DNA of 64,000 nucleotides from Auanema rhodensis (lineage: Eukaryota > Nematoda > Chromadorea > Rhabditida > Rhabditidae), in contig OZ059900.1 in assembly GCA_964057225.1 (NCBI GenBank), forward strand, positions 22,211,638-22,275,637, in the 5' to 3' direction. Shown here piece by piece: positions 37,080 through 49,760 of the stretch; within the stretch, counting starts at the first letter, position 1; each line of letters begins with the position of its first letter. The notes under the pieces are model-generated. The model saw nothing but the letters and a program-made list of their open reading frames with translations, was not told the origin of the DNA and searched no databases. The translations under genes and the position numbers were made by a program.

Positions 37080-39056
37080 TCATGAGAAATATTTTATTAT
37101 GCTGGAAAACCAGTTTTTGGAAATTTCGCTGTAAACAAGGTTTTGACTTACGATTTCATGTGTTCAAACTCATGCAATGTCAATGAAACCTAGCTCAAAA
37201 TTGTTTGTACAACGTCTAGTTCCACTTTCACGACAAAAAAACAAGGGTTAGAAAATTAAGGAAATTAGCATATTCTGAGGGCACGCCCCTTATGGCTAAT
37301 ATTGATTAAATCGATTTTTGTTCATATGAGTAGTCAAATGCAACGAATTTCAGCGTGTTACATACTAAAATGAACCATTTTACATGCTGAACACTAGAAA
37401 AATACAAAAACACAGTATTTCCCATGAGAAATATTTTATTATGCTGGAAAACCAGTTTTTGGAATTTTCGCTGTAAACAAGGTTTTGACTTACGATTTCA
37501 TGTGTTCAAACTCATGCAATGTCAATGAAACCTAGCTCAAAATTGTTCGTACAACGTCTAGTTCCACTTTCACGACAAAAAAACAGGGGTTAGAAAATTT
37601 AGGAAATTAGCATATTCTGAGGGCACGCCCCTTATGGCTAATATTGATTAAATCGATTTTTGTTCATATGAGTCGTCAAATGCAACGAATTTCAGCGTGT
37701 TACATACTAAAATGAAGCATTTTACATGCTGAACACTAGAAAAATACAAAAACACAGTATTTCCCATGAGAAATATTTTATTATGCTGGAAAACCAGTTT
37801 TTGGAAATTTCGCTGTAAACAAGGTTTTGACTTACGATTTCATGTGTTCAAACTCATGCAATGTCAATGAAACCTAGCTCAAAATTGTTCCTACAACGTC
37901 TAGTTCCACTTTCACGACAAAAAAACAGGGGTTAGAAAATTAATGAAATTAGCATATTCTGAGGGCACGCCCCTTATGGCTAATATTGATTAAATCGATT
38001 TTTGTTCATATGAGTCGTCAAATGCAACGAATTTCATCGTGTTACATACTAAAATTAAGCATTTTACATGCTGAACACTAGAAAAATACAAAAACACAGT
38101 ATTTCTCATGAGAAATATTTTATTATGCTGGAAAACCAGTTTTTGGAAATTTCGCTGTAAACAAGGTTTTGACTTACGATTTCATGTGTTCAAACTCATG
38201 CAATGTCAATGAAACCTAGCTCAAAATTGTTTGTACAACGTCTAGTTCCACTTTCACGACAAAAAAACAGGGGTTAGAAAATTAAGGAAATTAGCATATT
38301 CTGAGGGCACGCCCCTTATGGCTAATATTGATTAAATCGATTTTTGTTCATATGAGTAGTCAAATGCAACGAATTTCAGCGTGTTACATACTAAAATGAA
38401 GCATTTTACATGCTGAACACTAGAAAAATACAAAAACACAGTATTTCCCATGAGAAATATTTTATTATGCTGGAAAACCAGTTTTTGGAATTTTCGCTGT
38501 AAACAAGGTTTTGACTTACGATTTCATGTGTTCAAACTCATGCAATGTCAATGAAACCTAGCTCAAAATTGTTCGTACAACGTCTAGTTCCACTTTCACG
38601 ACAAAAAAACAGGGGTTAGAAAATTAAGGAAATTAGCATTTTTCTAGTGTTCAGCATGTAAAATGCTTCATTTTAGTATGTAACACGCTGAAATTCGTTG
38701 CATTTGACGACTCATATGAACAAAAATCGATTTAATCAATATTAGCCATAAGGGGCGTGCCCTCAGAATATGCTAATTTCCTTAATTTTCTAACCCCTGT
38801 TTTTTTGTCGTGAAAGTGGAACTAGACGTTGTACGAACAATTTTGAGCTAGGTTTCATTGACATTGCATGAGTTTGAACACATGAAATCGTAAGTCAAAA
38901 CCTTGTTTACAGCGAAATTTCCAAAAACTGGTTTTCCAGCATAATAAAATAATTCTCATGAGAAATACTGTGTTTTTGTATTTTTCTAGTGTTCAGCATG
39001 TAAAATGCTTCATTTTAGTATGTAACACGCTGAAATTCGTTGCATTTGACGACTCA
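36988..39056. repeat. Inverted HOR unit 1 (2069 bp)
   Basis: The minus block is 36988-38639 (1652 bp) and the plus block is 38640-39056 (417 bp). Read left to right the minus monomers are C, B', D, C and a truncated A. The first two carry markers of this region: ACAAGGGTT in place of ACAGGGGTT near 37242, and TGAACCATTTT in place of TGAAGCATTTT near 37372. The plus block has AATAATTCTCATGAG in place of AATATTTCTCATG, a marker of all 417-bp plus blocks. Confidence 0.95.
38630..38650. other. First -/+ junction, 2-bp microhomology
   Basis: Minus-oriented sequence AAATTAGCAT (normally continuing ATTCTGAG) joins plus-oriented TTTTCTAGTG (normally preceded by TTTTTGTAT). The shared AT is the only overlap. 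The last '-' base (end of the GCAT) is at 38639, 40708, 42777, 44504, 46573, 48984, 49685, 51412, 52113, 54182, 55909, 57635, 59704 and 61431: fourteen identical joins. The copy at 44504 has TCAT instead of GCAT. Unlike the +/- junctions this one is not a tight palindrome, since the nearest pairing arms are separated by roughly 200 bp. Confidence 0.92.
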
Positions 39057-41125
39057 CATTGAAATCGATTTTTGTTCATATGTGTTACATACTAAAATGA
39101 AGCATTTTACATGCTGAACACTAGAAAAATACAAAAACACAGTATTTCTCATGAGAAATATTTTATTATGCTGGAAAACCAGTTTTTGGAAATTTCGCTG
39201 TAAACAAGGTTTTGACTTACGATTTCATGTGTTCAAACTCATGCAATGTCAATGAAACCTAGCTCAAAATTGTTTGTACAACGTCTAGTTCCACTTTCAC
39301 GACAAAAAAACAAGGGTTAGAAAATTAAGGAAATTAGCATATTCTGAGGGCACGCCCCTTATGGCTAATATTGATTAAATCGATTTTTGTTCATATGAGT
39401 AGTCAAATGCAACGAATTTCAGCGTGTTACATACTAAAATGAACCATTTTACATGCTGAACACTAGAAAAATACAAAAACACAGTATTTCCCATGAGAAA
39501 TATTTTATTATGCTGGAAAACCAGTTTTTGGAATTTTCGCTGTAAACAAGGTTTTGACTTACGATTTCATGTGTTCAAACTCATGCAATGTCAATGAAAC
39601 CTAGCTCAAAATTGTTCGTACAACGTCTAGTTCCACTTTCACGACAAAAAAACAGGGGTTAGAAAATTTAGGAAATTAGCATATTCTGAGGGCACGCCCC
39701 TTATGGCTAATATTGATTAAATCGATTTTTGTTCATATGAGTCGTCAAATGCAACGAATTTCAGCGTGTTACATACTAAAATGAAGCATTTTACATGCTG
39801 AACACTAGAAAAATACAAAAACACAGTATTTCCCATGAGAAATATTTTATTATGCTGGAAAACCAGTTTTTGGAAATTTCGCTGTAAACAAGGTTTTGAC
39901 TTACGATTTCATGTGTTCAAACTCATGCAATGTCAATGAAACCTAGCTCAAAATTGTTCCTACAACGTCTAGTTCCACTTTCACGACAAAAAAACAGGGG
40001 TTAGAAAATTAATGAAATTAGCATATTCTGAGGGCACGCCCCTTATGGCTAATATTGATTAAATCGATTTTTGTTCATATGAGTCGTCAAATGCAACGAA
40101 TTTCATCGTGTTACATACTAAAATTAAGCATTTTACATGCTGAACACTAGAAAAATACAAAAACACAGTATTTCTCATGAGAAATATTTTATTATGCTGG
40201 AAAACCAGTTTTTGGAAATTTCGCTGTAAACAAGGTTTTGACTTACGATTTCATGTGTTCAAACTCATGCAATGTCAATGAAACCTAGCTCAAAATTGTT
40301 TGTACAACGTCTAGTTCCACTTTCACGACAAAAAAACAGGGGTTAGAAAATTAAGGAAATTAGCATATTCTGAGGGCACGCCCCTTATGGCTAATATTGA
40401 TTAAATCGATTTTTGTTCATATGAGTAGTCAAATGCAACGAATTTCAGCGTGTTACATACTAAAATGAAGCATTTTACATGCTGAACACTAGAAAAATAC
40501 AAAAACACAGTATTTCCCATGAGAAATATTTTATTATGCTGGAAAACCAGTTTTTGGAATTTTCGCTGTAAACAAGGTTTTGACTTACGATTTCATGTGT
40601 TCAAACTCATGCAATGTCAATGAAACCTAGCTCAAAATTGTTCGTACAACGTCTAGTTCCACTTTCACGACAAAAAAACAGGGGTTAGAAAATTAAGGAA
40701 ATTAGCATTTTTCTAGTGTTCAGCATGTAAAATGCTTCATTTTAGTATGTAACACGCTGAAATTCGTTGCATTTGACGACTCATATGAACAAAAATCGAT
40801 TTAATCAATATTAGCCATAAGGGGCGTGCCCTCAGAATATGCTAATTTCCTTAATTTTCTAACCCCTGTTTTTTTGTCGTGAAAGTGGAACTAGACGTTG
40901 TACGAACAATTTTGAGCTAGGTTTCATTGACATTGCATGAGTTTGAACACATGAAATCGTAAGTCAAAACCTTGTTTACAGCGAAATTTCCAAAAACTGG
41001 TTTTCCAGCATAATAAAATAATTCTCATGAGAAATACTGTGTTTTTGTATTTTTCTAGTGTTCAGCATGTAAAATGCTTCATTTTAGTATGTAACACGCT
41101 GAAATTCGTTGCATTTGACGACTCA
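39057..41125. repeat. Inverted HOR unit 2 (2069 bp)
   Basis: The minus block is 39057-40708 and the plus block is 40709-41125. By eye I found no difference from the preceding unit, including the ACAAGGGTT, TGAACCATTTT and AATAATTCTC markers, so the two are a very recent tandem duplication. Confidence 0.95.
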
Positions 41126-42852
41126 CATTGAAATCGATTTTTGTTCATATGTGTTACATACTAAAATGAAGCATTTTACATGCTGAACACTAGAAAAATA
41201 CAAAAACACAGTATTTCTCATGAGAAATATTTTATTATGCTGGAAAACCAGTTTTTGGAAATTTCGCTGTAAACAAGGTTTTGACTTACGATTTCATGTG
41301 TTCAAACTCATGCAATGTCAATGAAACCTAGCTCAAAATTGTTTGTACAACGTCTAGTTCCACTTTCACGACAAAAAAACAAGGGTTAGAAAATTAAGGA
41401 AATTAGCATATTCTGAGGGCACGCCCCTTATGGCTAATATTGATTAAATCGATTTTTGTTCATATGAGTAGTCAAATGCAACGAATTTCAGCGTGTTACA
41501 TACTAAAATGAACCATTTTACATGCTGAACACTAGAAAATTACAAAAACACAGTATTTCCCATGAGAAATATTTTATTATGCTGGAAAACCAGTTTTTGG
41601 AATTTTCGCTGTAAACAAGGTTTTGACTTACGATTTCATGTGTTCAAACTCATGCAATGTCAATGAAACCTAGCTCAAAATTGTTCGTACAACGTCTAGT
41701 TCCACTTTCACGACAAAAAAACAGGGGTTAGAAAATTTAGGAAATTAGCATATTCTGAGGGCACGCCCCTTATGGCTAATATTGATTAAATCGATTTTTG
41801 TTCATATGAGTCGTCAAATGCAACGAATTTCAGCGTGTTACATACTAAAATGAAGCATTTTACATGCTGAACACTAGAAAAATACAAAAACACAGTATTT
41901 CCCATGAGAAATATTTTATTATGCTGGAAAACCAGTTTTTGGAAATTTCGCTGTAAACAAGGTTTTGACTTACGATTTCATGTGTTCAAACTCATGCAAT
42001 GTCAATGAAACCTAGCTCAAAATTGTTCCTACAACGTCTAGTTCCACTTTCACGACAAAAAAACAGGGGTTAGAAAATTAATGAAATTAGCATATTCTGA
42101 GGGCACGCCCCTTATGGCTAATATTGATTAAATCGATTTTTGTTCATATGAGTCGTCAAATGCAACGAATTTCATCGTGTTACATACTAAAATTAAGCAT
42201 TTTACATGCTGAACACTAGAAAAATACAAAAACACAGTATTTCTCATGAGAAATATTTTATTATGCTGGAAAACCAGTTTTTGGAAATTTCGCTGTAAAC
42301 AAGGTTTTGACTTACGATTTCATGTGTTCAAACTCATGCAATGTCAATGAAACCTAGCTCAAAATTGTTTGTACAACGTCTAGTTCCACTTTCACGACAA
42401 AAAAACAGGGGTTAGAAAATTAAGGAAATTAGCATATTCTGAGGGCACGCCCCTTATGGCTAATATTGATTAAATCGATTTTTGTTCATATGAGTAGTCA
42501 AATGCAACGAATTTCAGCGTGTTACATACTAAAATGAAGCATTTTACATGCTGAACACTAGAAAAATACAAAAACACAGTATTTCCCATGAGAAATATTT
42601 TATTATGCTGGAAAACCAGTTTTTGGAAATTTCGCTGTAAACAAGGTTTTGACTTACGATTTCATGTGTTCAAACTCATGCAATGTCAATGAAACCTAGC
42701 TCAAAATTGTTTGTACAACGTCTAGTTCCACTTTCACGACAAAAAAACAGGGGTTAGAAAATTAAGGAAATTAGCATTTTTCTAGTGTTCAGCATGTAAA
42801 ATGCTTCATTTTAGTATGTAACACGCTGAAATTCGTTGCATTTGACGACTCA
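41126..42852. repeat. Inverted HOR unit 3 (1727 bp, short plus block)
   Basis: The minus block is 41126-42777 and the plus block is 42778-42852 (75 bp). The plus block is shorter than the 417-bp form by exactly one monomer. The last minus monomer is C-like (AAATTTCG, TTTGTACAAC) where other units have the A-like AATTTTCG and TTCGTACAAC, a local conversion. AAAATTACAAAAAC near 41540 is private. Confidence 0.94.
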
Positions 42853-44921
42853 CATTGAAATCGATTTTTGTTCATATGTGTTACATACTAAAATGAAGCA
42901 TTTTACATGCTGAACACTAGAAAAATACAAAAACACAGTATTTCTCATGAGAAATATTTTATTATGCTGGAAAACCAGTTTTTGGAAATTTCGCTGTAAA
43001 CAAGGTTTTGACTTACGATTTCATGTGTTCAAACTCATGCAATGTCAATGAAACCTAGCTCAAAATTGTTTCTACAACGTCTAGTTCCACTTTCACGACA
43101 AAAAAACAAGGGTTAGAAAATTAAGGAAATTAGCATATTCTGAGGGCACGCCCCTTATGGCTAATATTGATTAAATCGATTTTTGTTCATATGAGTAGTC
43201 AAATGCAACGAATTTCAGCGTGTTACATACTAAAATGAACCATTTTACATGCTGAACACTGGAAAAATACAAAAACACAGTATTTCCCATGAGAAATATT
43301 TTATTATGCTGGAAAACCAGTTTTTGGAATTTTCGCTGTAAACAAGGTTTTGACTTACGATTTCATGTGTTCAAACTCATGCAATGTCAATGAAACCTAG
43401 CTCAAAATTGTTCGTACAACGTCTAGTTCCACTTTCACGACAAAAAAACAGGGGTTAGAAAATTTAGGAAATTAGCATATTCTGAGGGCACGCCCCTTAT
43501 GGCTAATATTGATTAAATCGATTTTTGTTCATATGAGTCGTCAAATGCAACGAATTTCAGCGTGTTACATACTAAAATGAAGCATTTTACATGCTGAACA
43601 CTAGAAAAATACAAAAACACAGTATTTCCCATGAGAAATATTTTATTATGCTGGAAAACCAGTTTTTGGAAATTTCGCTGTAAACAAGGTTTTGACTTAC
43701 GATTTCATGTGTTCAAACTCATGCAATGTCAATGAAACCTAGCTCAAAATTGTTCCTACAACGTCTAGTTCCACTTTCACGACAAAAAAACAGGGGTTAG
43801 AAAATTAATGAAATTAGCATATTCTGAGGGCACGCCCCTTATGGCTAATATTGATTAAATCGATTTTTGTTCATATGAGTCGTCAAATGCAACGAATTTC
43901 ATCGTGTTACATACTAAAATTAAGCATTTTACATGCTGAACACTAGAAAAATACAAAAACACAGTATTTCTCATGAGAAATATTTTATTATGCTGGAAAA
44001 CCAGTTTTTGGAAATTTCGCTGTAAACAAGGTTTTGACTTACGATTTCATGTGTTCAAACTCATGCAATGTCAATGAAACCTAGCTCAAAATTGTTTGTA
44101 CAACGTCTAGTTCAACTTTCACGACAAAAAAACAGGGGTTAGAAAATTAAGGAAATTAGCATATTCTGAGGGCACGCCCCTTATGGCTAATATTGATTAA
44201 ATCGATTTTTGTTCATATGAGTAGTCAAATGCAACGAATTTCAGCGTGTTACATACTAAAATGAAGCATTTTACATGCTGAACACTAGAAAAATACAAAA
44301 ACACAGTATTTCCCATGAGAAATATTTTATTATGCTGGAAAACCAGTTTTTGGAATTTTCGCTGTAAACAAGGTTTTGACTTACGATTTCATGTGTTCAA
44401 ACTCATGCAATGTCAATGAAACCTAGCTCAAAATTGTTCGTACAACGTCTAGTTCCACTTTCACGACAAAAAAACAGGGGTTAGAAAATTAAGGAAATTA
44501 TCATTTTTCTAGTGTTCAGCATGTAAAATGCTTCATTTTAGTATGTAACACGCTGAAATTCGTTGCATTTGACGACTCATATGAACAAAAATCGATTTAA
44601 TCAATATTAGCCATAAGGGGCGTGCCCTCAGAATATGCTAATTTCCTTAATTTTCTAACCCCTGTTTTTTTGTCGTGAAAGTGGAACTAGACGTTGTACG
44701 AACAATTTTGAGCTAGGTTTCATTGACATTGCATGAGTTTGAACACATGAAATCGTAAGTCAAAACCTTGTTTACAGCGAAATTTCCAAAAACTGGTTTT
44801 CCAGCATAATAAAATAATTCTCATGAGAAATACTGTGTTTTTGTATTTTTCTAGTGTTCAGCATGTAAAATGCTTCATTTTAGTATGTAACACGCTGAAA
44901 TTCGTTGCATTTGACGACTCA
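42853..44921. repeat. Inverted HOR unit 4 (2069 bp)
   Basis: The minus block is 42853-44504 and the plus block is 44505-44921. It carries three linked markers shared only with the next two units: TTTCTACAAC at 43072, AACACTGG at 43261 and GTTCAACTTTC at 44114. Its -/+ junction has a private G-to-T change (ATTATCATTTT). Confidence 0.94.
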
Positions 44922-46990
44922 CATTGAAATCGATTTTTGTTCATATGTGTTACATACTAAAATGAAGCATTTTACATGCTGAACACTAGAAAAATACAAA
45001 AACACAGTATTTCTCATGAGAAATATTTTATTATGCTGGAAAACCAGTTTTTGGAAATTTCGCTGTAAACAAGGTTTTGACTTACGATTTCATGTGTTCA
45101 AACTCATGCAATGTCAATGAAACCTAGCTCAAAATTGTTTCTACAACGTCTAGTTCCACTTTCACGACAAAAAAACAAGGGTTAGAAAATTAAGGAAATT
45201 AGCATATTCTGAGGGCACGCCCCTTATGGCTAATATTGATTAAATCGATTTTTGTTCATATGAGTAGTCAAATGCAACGAATTTCAGCGTGTTACATACT
45301 AAAATGAACCATTTTACATGCTGAACACTGGAAAAATACAAAAACACAGTATTTCCCATGAGAAATATTTTATTATGCTGGAAAACCAGTTTTTGGAATT
45401 TTCGCTGTAAACAAGGTTTTGACTTACGATTTCATGTGTTCAAACTCATGCAATGTCAATGAAACCTAGCTCAAAATTGTTCGTACAACGTCTAGTTCCA
45501 CTTTCACGACAAAAAAACAGGGGTTAGAAAATTTAGGAAATTAGCATATTCTGAGGGCACGCCCCTTATGGCTAATATTGATTAAATCGATTTTTGTTCA
45601 TATGAGTCGTCAAATGCAACGAATTTCAGCGTGTTACATACTAAAATGAAGCATTTTACATGCTGAACACTAGAAAAATACAAAAACACAGTATTTCCCA
45701 TGAGAAATATTTTATTATGCTGGAAAACCAGTTTTTGGAAATTTCGCTGTAAACAAGGTTTTGACTTACGATTTCATGTGTTCAAACTCATGCAATGTCA
45801 ATGAAACCTAGCTCAAAATTGTTCCTACAACGTCTAGTTCCACTTTCACGACAAAAAAACAGGGGTTAGAAAATTAATGAAATTAGCATATTCTGAGGGC
45901 ACGCCCCTTATGGCTAATATTGATTAAATCGATTTTTGTTCATATGAGTCGTCAAATGCAACGAATTTCATCGTGTTACATACTAAAATTAAGCATTTTA
46001 CATGCTGAACACTAGAAAAATACAAAAACACAGTATTTCTCATGAGAAATATTTTATTATGCTGGAAAACCAGTTTTTGGAAATTTCGCTGTAAACAAGG
46101 TTTTGACTTACGATTTCATGTGTTCAAACTCATGCAATGTCAATGAAACCTAGCTCAAAATTGTTTGTACAACGTCTAGTTCAACTTTCACGACAAAAAA
46201 ACAGGGGTTAGAAAATTAAGGAAATTAGCATATTCTGAGGGCACGCCCCTTATGGCTAATATTGATTAAATCGATTTTTGTTCATATGAGTAGTCAAATG
46301 CAACGAATTTCAGCGTGTTACATACTAAAATGAAGCATTTTACATGCTGAACACTAGAAAAATACAAAAACACAGTATTTCCCATGAGAAATATTTTATT
46401 ATGCTGGAAAACCAGTTTTTGGAATTTTCGCTGTAAACAAGGTTTTGACTTACGATTTCATGTGTTCAAACTCATGCAATGTCAATGAAACCTAGCTCAA
46501 AATTATTCGTACAACGTCTAGTTCCACTTTCACGACAAAAAAACAGGGGTTAGAAAATTAAGGAAATTAGCATTTTTCTAGTGTTCAGCATGTAAAATGC
46601 TTCATTTTAGTATGTAACACGCTGAAATTCGTTGCATTTGACGACTCATATGAACAAAAATCGATTTAATCAATATTAGCCATAAGGGGCGTGCCCTCAG
46701 AATATGCTAATTTCCTTAATTTTCTAACCCCTGTTTTTTTGTCGTGAAAGTGGAACTAGACGTTGTACGAACAATTTTGAGCTAGGTTTCATTGACATTG
46801 CATGAGTTTGAACACATGAAATCGTAAGTCAAAACCTTGTTTACAGCGAAATTTCCAAAAACTGGTTTTCCAGCATAATAAAATAATTCTCATGAGAAAT
46901 ACTGTGTTTTTGTATTTTTCTAGTGTTCAGCATGTAAAATGCTTCATTTTAGTATGTAACACGCTGAAATTCGTTGCATTTGACGACTCA
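44922..46990. repeat. Inverted HOR unit 5 (2069 bp)
   Basis: The minus block is 44922-46573 and the plus block is 46574-46990. The three markers of the previous unit recur at 45141, 45330 and 46183, each exactly 2069 bp downstream. AAAATTATTCGTAC near 46505 is private. Confidence 0.94.
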
Positions 46991-49401
46991 CATTGAAATC
47001 GATTTTTGTTCATATGTGTTACATACTAAAATGAAGCATTTTACATGCTGAACACTAGAAAAATACAAAAACACAGTATTTCTCATGAGAAATATTTTAT
47101 TATGCTGGAAAACCAGTTTTTGGAAATTTCGCTGTAAACAAGGTTTTGACTTACGATTTCATGTGTTCAAACTCATGCAATGTCAATGAAACCTAGCTCA
47201 AAATTGTTTCTACAACGTCTAGTTCCACTTTCACGACAAAAAAACAAGGGTTAGAAAATTAAGGAAATTAGCATATTCTGAGGGCACGCCCCTTATGGCT
47301 AATATTGATTAAATCGATTTTTGTTCATATGAGTAGTCAAATGCAACGAATTTCAGCGTGTTACATACTAAAATGAACCATTTTACATGCTGAACACTGG
47401 AAAAATACAAAAACACAGTATTTCCCATGAGAAATATTTTATTATGCTGGAAAACCAGTTTTTGGAATTTTCGCTGTAAACAAGGTTTTGACTTACGATT
47501 TCATGTGTTCAAACTCATGCAATGTCAATGAAACCTAGCTCAAAATTGTTCGTACAACGTCTAGTTCCACTTTCACGACAAAAAAACAGGGGTTAGAAAA
47601 TTAAGGAAATTAGCATATTCTGAGGGCACGCCCCTTATGGCTAATATTGATTAAATCGATTTTTGTTCATATGAGTAGTCAAATGCAACGAATTTCAGCG
47701 TGTTACATACTAAAATGAACCATTTTACATGCTGAACACTAGAAAAATACAAAAACACAGTATTTCCCATGAGAAATATTTTATTATTCTGGAAAACCAG
47801 TTTTTGGAATTTTCGCTGTAAACAAGGTTTTGACTTACGATTTCATGTGTTCAAACTCATGCAATGTCAATGAAACCTAGCTCAAAATTGTTCGTACAAC
47901 GTCTAGTTCCACTTTCACGACAAAAAAACAGGGGTTAGAAAATTTAGGAAATTAGCATATTCTGAGGGCACGCCCCTTATGGCTAATATTGATTAAATCG
48001 ATTTTTGTTCATATGAGTCGTCAAATGCAACGAATTTCAGCGTGTTACATACTAAAATGAAGCATTTTACATGCTGAACACTAGAAAAATACAAAAACAC
48101 AGTATTTCCCATGAGAAATATTTTATTATGCTGGAAAACCAGTTTTTGGAAATTTCGCTGTAAACAAGGTTTTGACTTACGATTTCATGTGTTCAAACTC
48201 ATGCAATGTCAATGAAACCTAGCTCAAAATTGTTCCTACAACGTCTAGTTCCACTTTCACGACAAAAAAACAGGGGTTAGAAAATTAATGAAATTAGCAT
48301 ATTCTGAGGGCACGCCCCTTATGGCTAATATTGATTAAATCGATTTTTGTTCATATGAGTCGTCAAATGCAACGAATTTCAGCGTGTTACATACTAAAAT
48401 GAAGCATTTTACATGCTGAACACTAGAAAAATACAAAAACACAGTATTTCCCATGAGAAATATTTTATTATGCTGGAAAACCAGTTTTTGGAAATTTCGC
48501 TGTAAACAAGGTTTTGACTTACGATTTCATGTGTTCAAACTCATGCAATGTCAATGAAACCTAGCTCAAAATTGTTTGTACAACGTCTAGTTCAACTTTC
48601 ACGACAAAAAAACAGGGGTTAGAAAATTAAGGAAATTAGCATATTCTGAGGGCACGCCCCTTATGGCTAATATTGATTAAATCGATTTTTGTTCATATGA
48701 GTAGTCAAATGCAACGAATTTCAGCGTGTTACATACTAAAATGAAGCATTTTACATGCTGAACACTAGAAAAATACAAAAACACAGTATTTCCCATGAGA
48801 AATATTTTATTATGCTGGAAAACCAGTTTTTGGAATTTTCGCTGTAAACAAGGTTTTGACTTACGATTTCATGTGTTCAAACTCATGCAATGTCAATGAA
48901 ACCTAGCTCAAAATTGTTCGTACAACGTCTAGTTCCACTTTCACGACAAAAAAACAGGGGTTAGAAAATTAAGGAAATTAGCATTTTTCTAGTGTTCAGC
49001 ATGTAAAATGCTTCATTTTAGTATGTAACACGCTGAAATTCGTTGCATTTGACGACTCATATGAACAAAAATCGATTTAATCAATATTAGCCATAAGGGG
49101 CGTGCCCTCAGAATATGCTAATTTCCTTAATTTTCTAACCCCTGTTTTTTTGTCGTGAAAGTGGAACTAGACGTTGTACGAACAATTTTGAGCTAGGTTT
49201 CATTGACATTGCATGAGTTTGAACACATGAAATCGTAAGTCAAAACCTTGTTTACAGCGAAATTTCCAAAAACTGGTTTTCCAGCATAATAAAATAATTC
49301 TCATGAGAAATACTGTGTTTTTGTATTTTTCTAGTGTTCAGCATGTAAAATGCTTCATTTTAGTATGTAACACGCTGAAATTCGTTGCATTTGACGACTC
49401 A
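46991..49401. repeat. Inverted HOR unit 6 (2411 bp, one extra minus monomer)
   Basis: The minus block is 46991-48984 (1994 bp) and the plus block is 48985-49401. The first two linked markers lie at 47210 and 47399, and the third at 48594, which is 2411 bp after its counterpart; the extra 342-bp monomer therefore lies between. The extra copy combines GAGTAGTC with TGAACCATTTT, so that marker occurs twice. TTATTATTCTGG near 47788 is private. Confidence 0.93.
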
Positions 49402-49760
49402 CATTGAAATCGATTTTTGTTCATATGTGTTACATACTAAAATGAAGCATTTTACATGCTGAACACTAGAAAAATACAAAAACACAGTATTTCTCATGAG
49501 AAATATTTTATTATGCTGGAAAACCAGTTTTTGGAATTTTCGCTGTAAACAAGGTTTTGACTTACGATTTCATGTGTTCAAACTCATGCAATGTCAATGA
49601 AACCTAGCTCAAAATTGTTCGTACAACGTCTAGTTCCACTTTCACGACAAAAAAACAGGGGTTAGAAAATTAAGGAAATTAGCATTTTTCTAGTGTTCAG
49701 CATGTAAAATGCTTCATTTTAGTATGTAACACGCTGAAATTCGTTGCATTTGACGACTCA
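49402..49760. repeat. Inverted HOR unit 7, minimal unit (359 bp)
   Basis: The minus block is 49402-49685 (284 bp) and the plus block is 49686-49760 (75 bp). Four minus monomers are missing compared with the 1652-bp block, leaving both junctions intact and adjacent. The minus part reads CATGAG then AATTTTCG and TTCGTACAAC, fusing the start of the first minus monomer with the end of the last, which indicates an in-register deletion. Confidence 0.94.
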
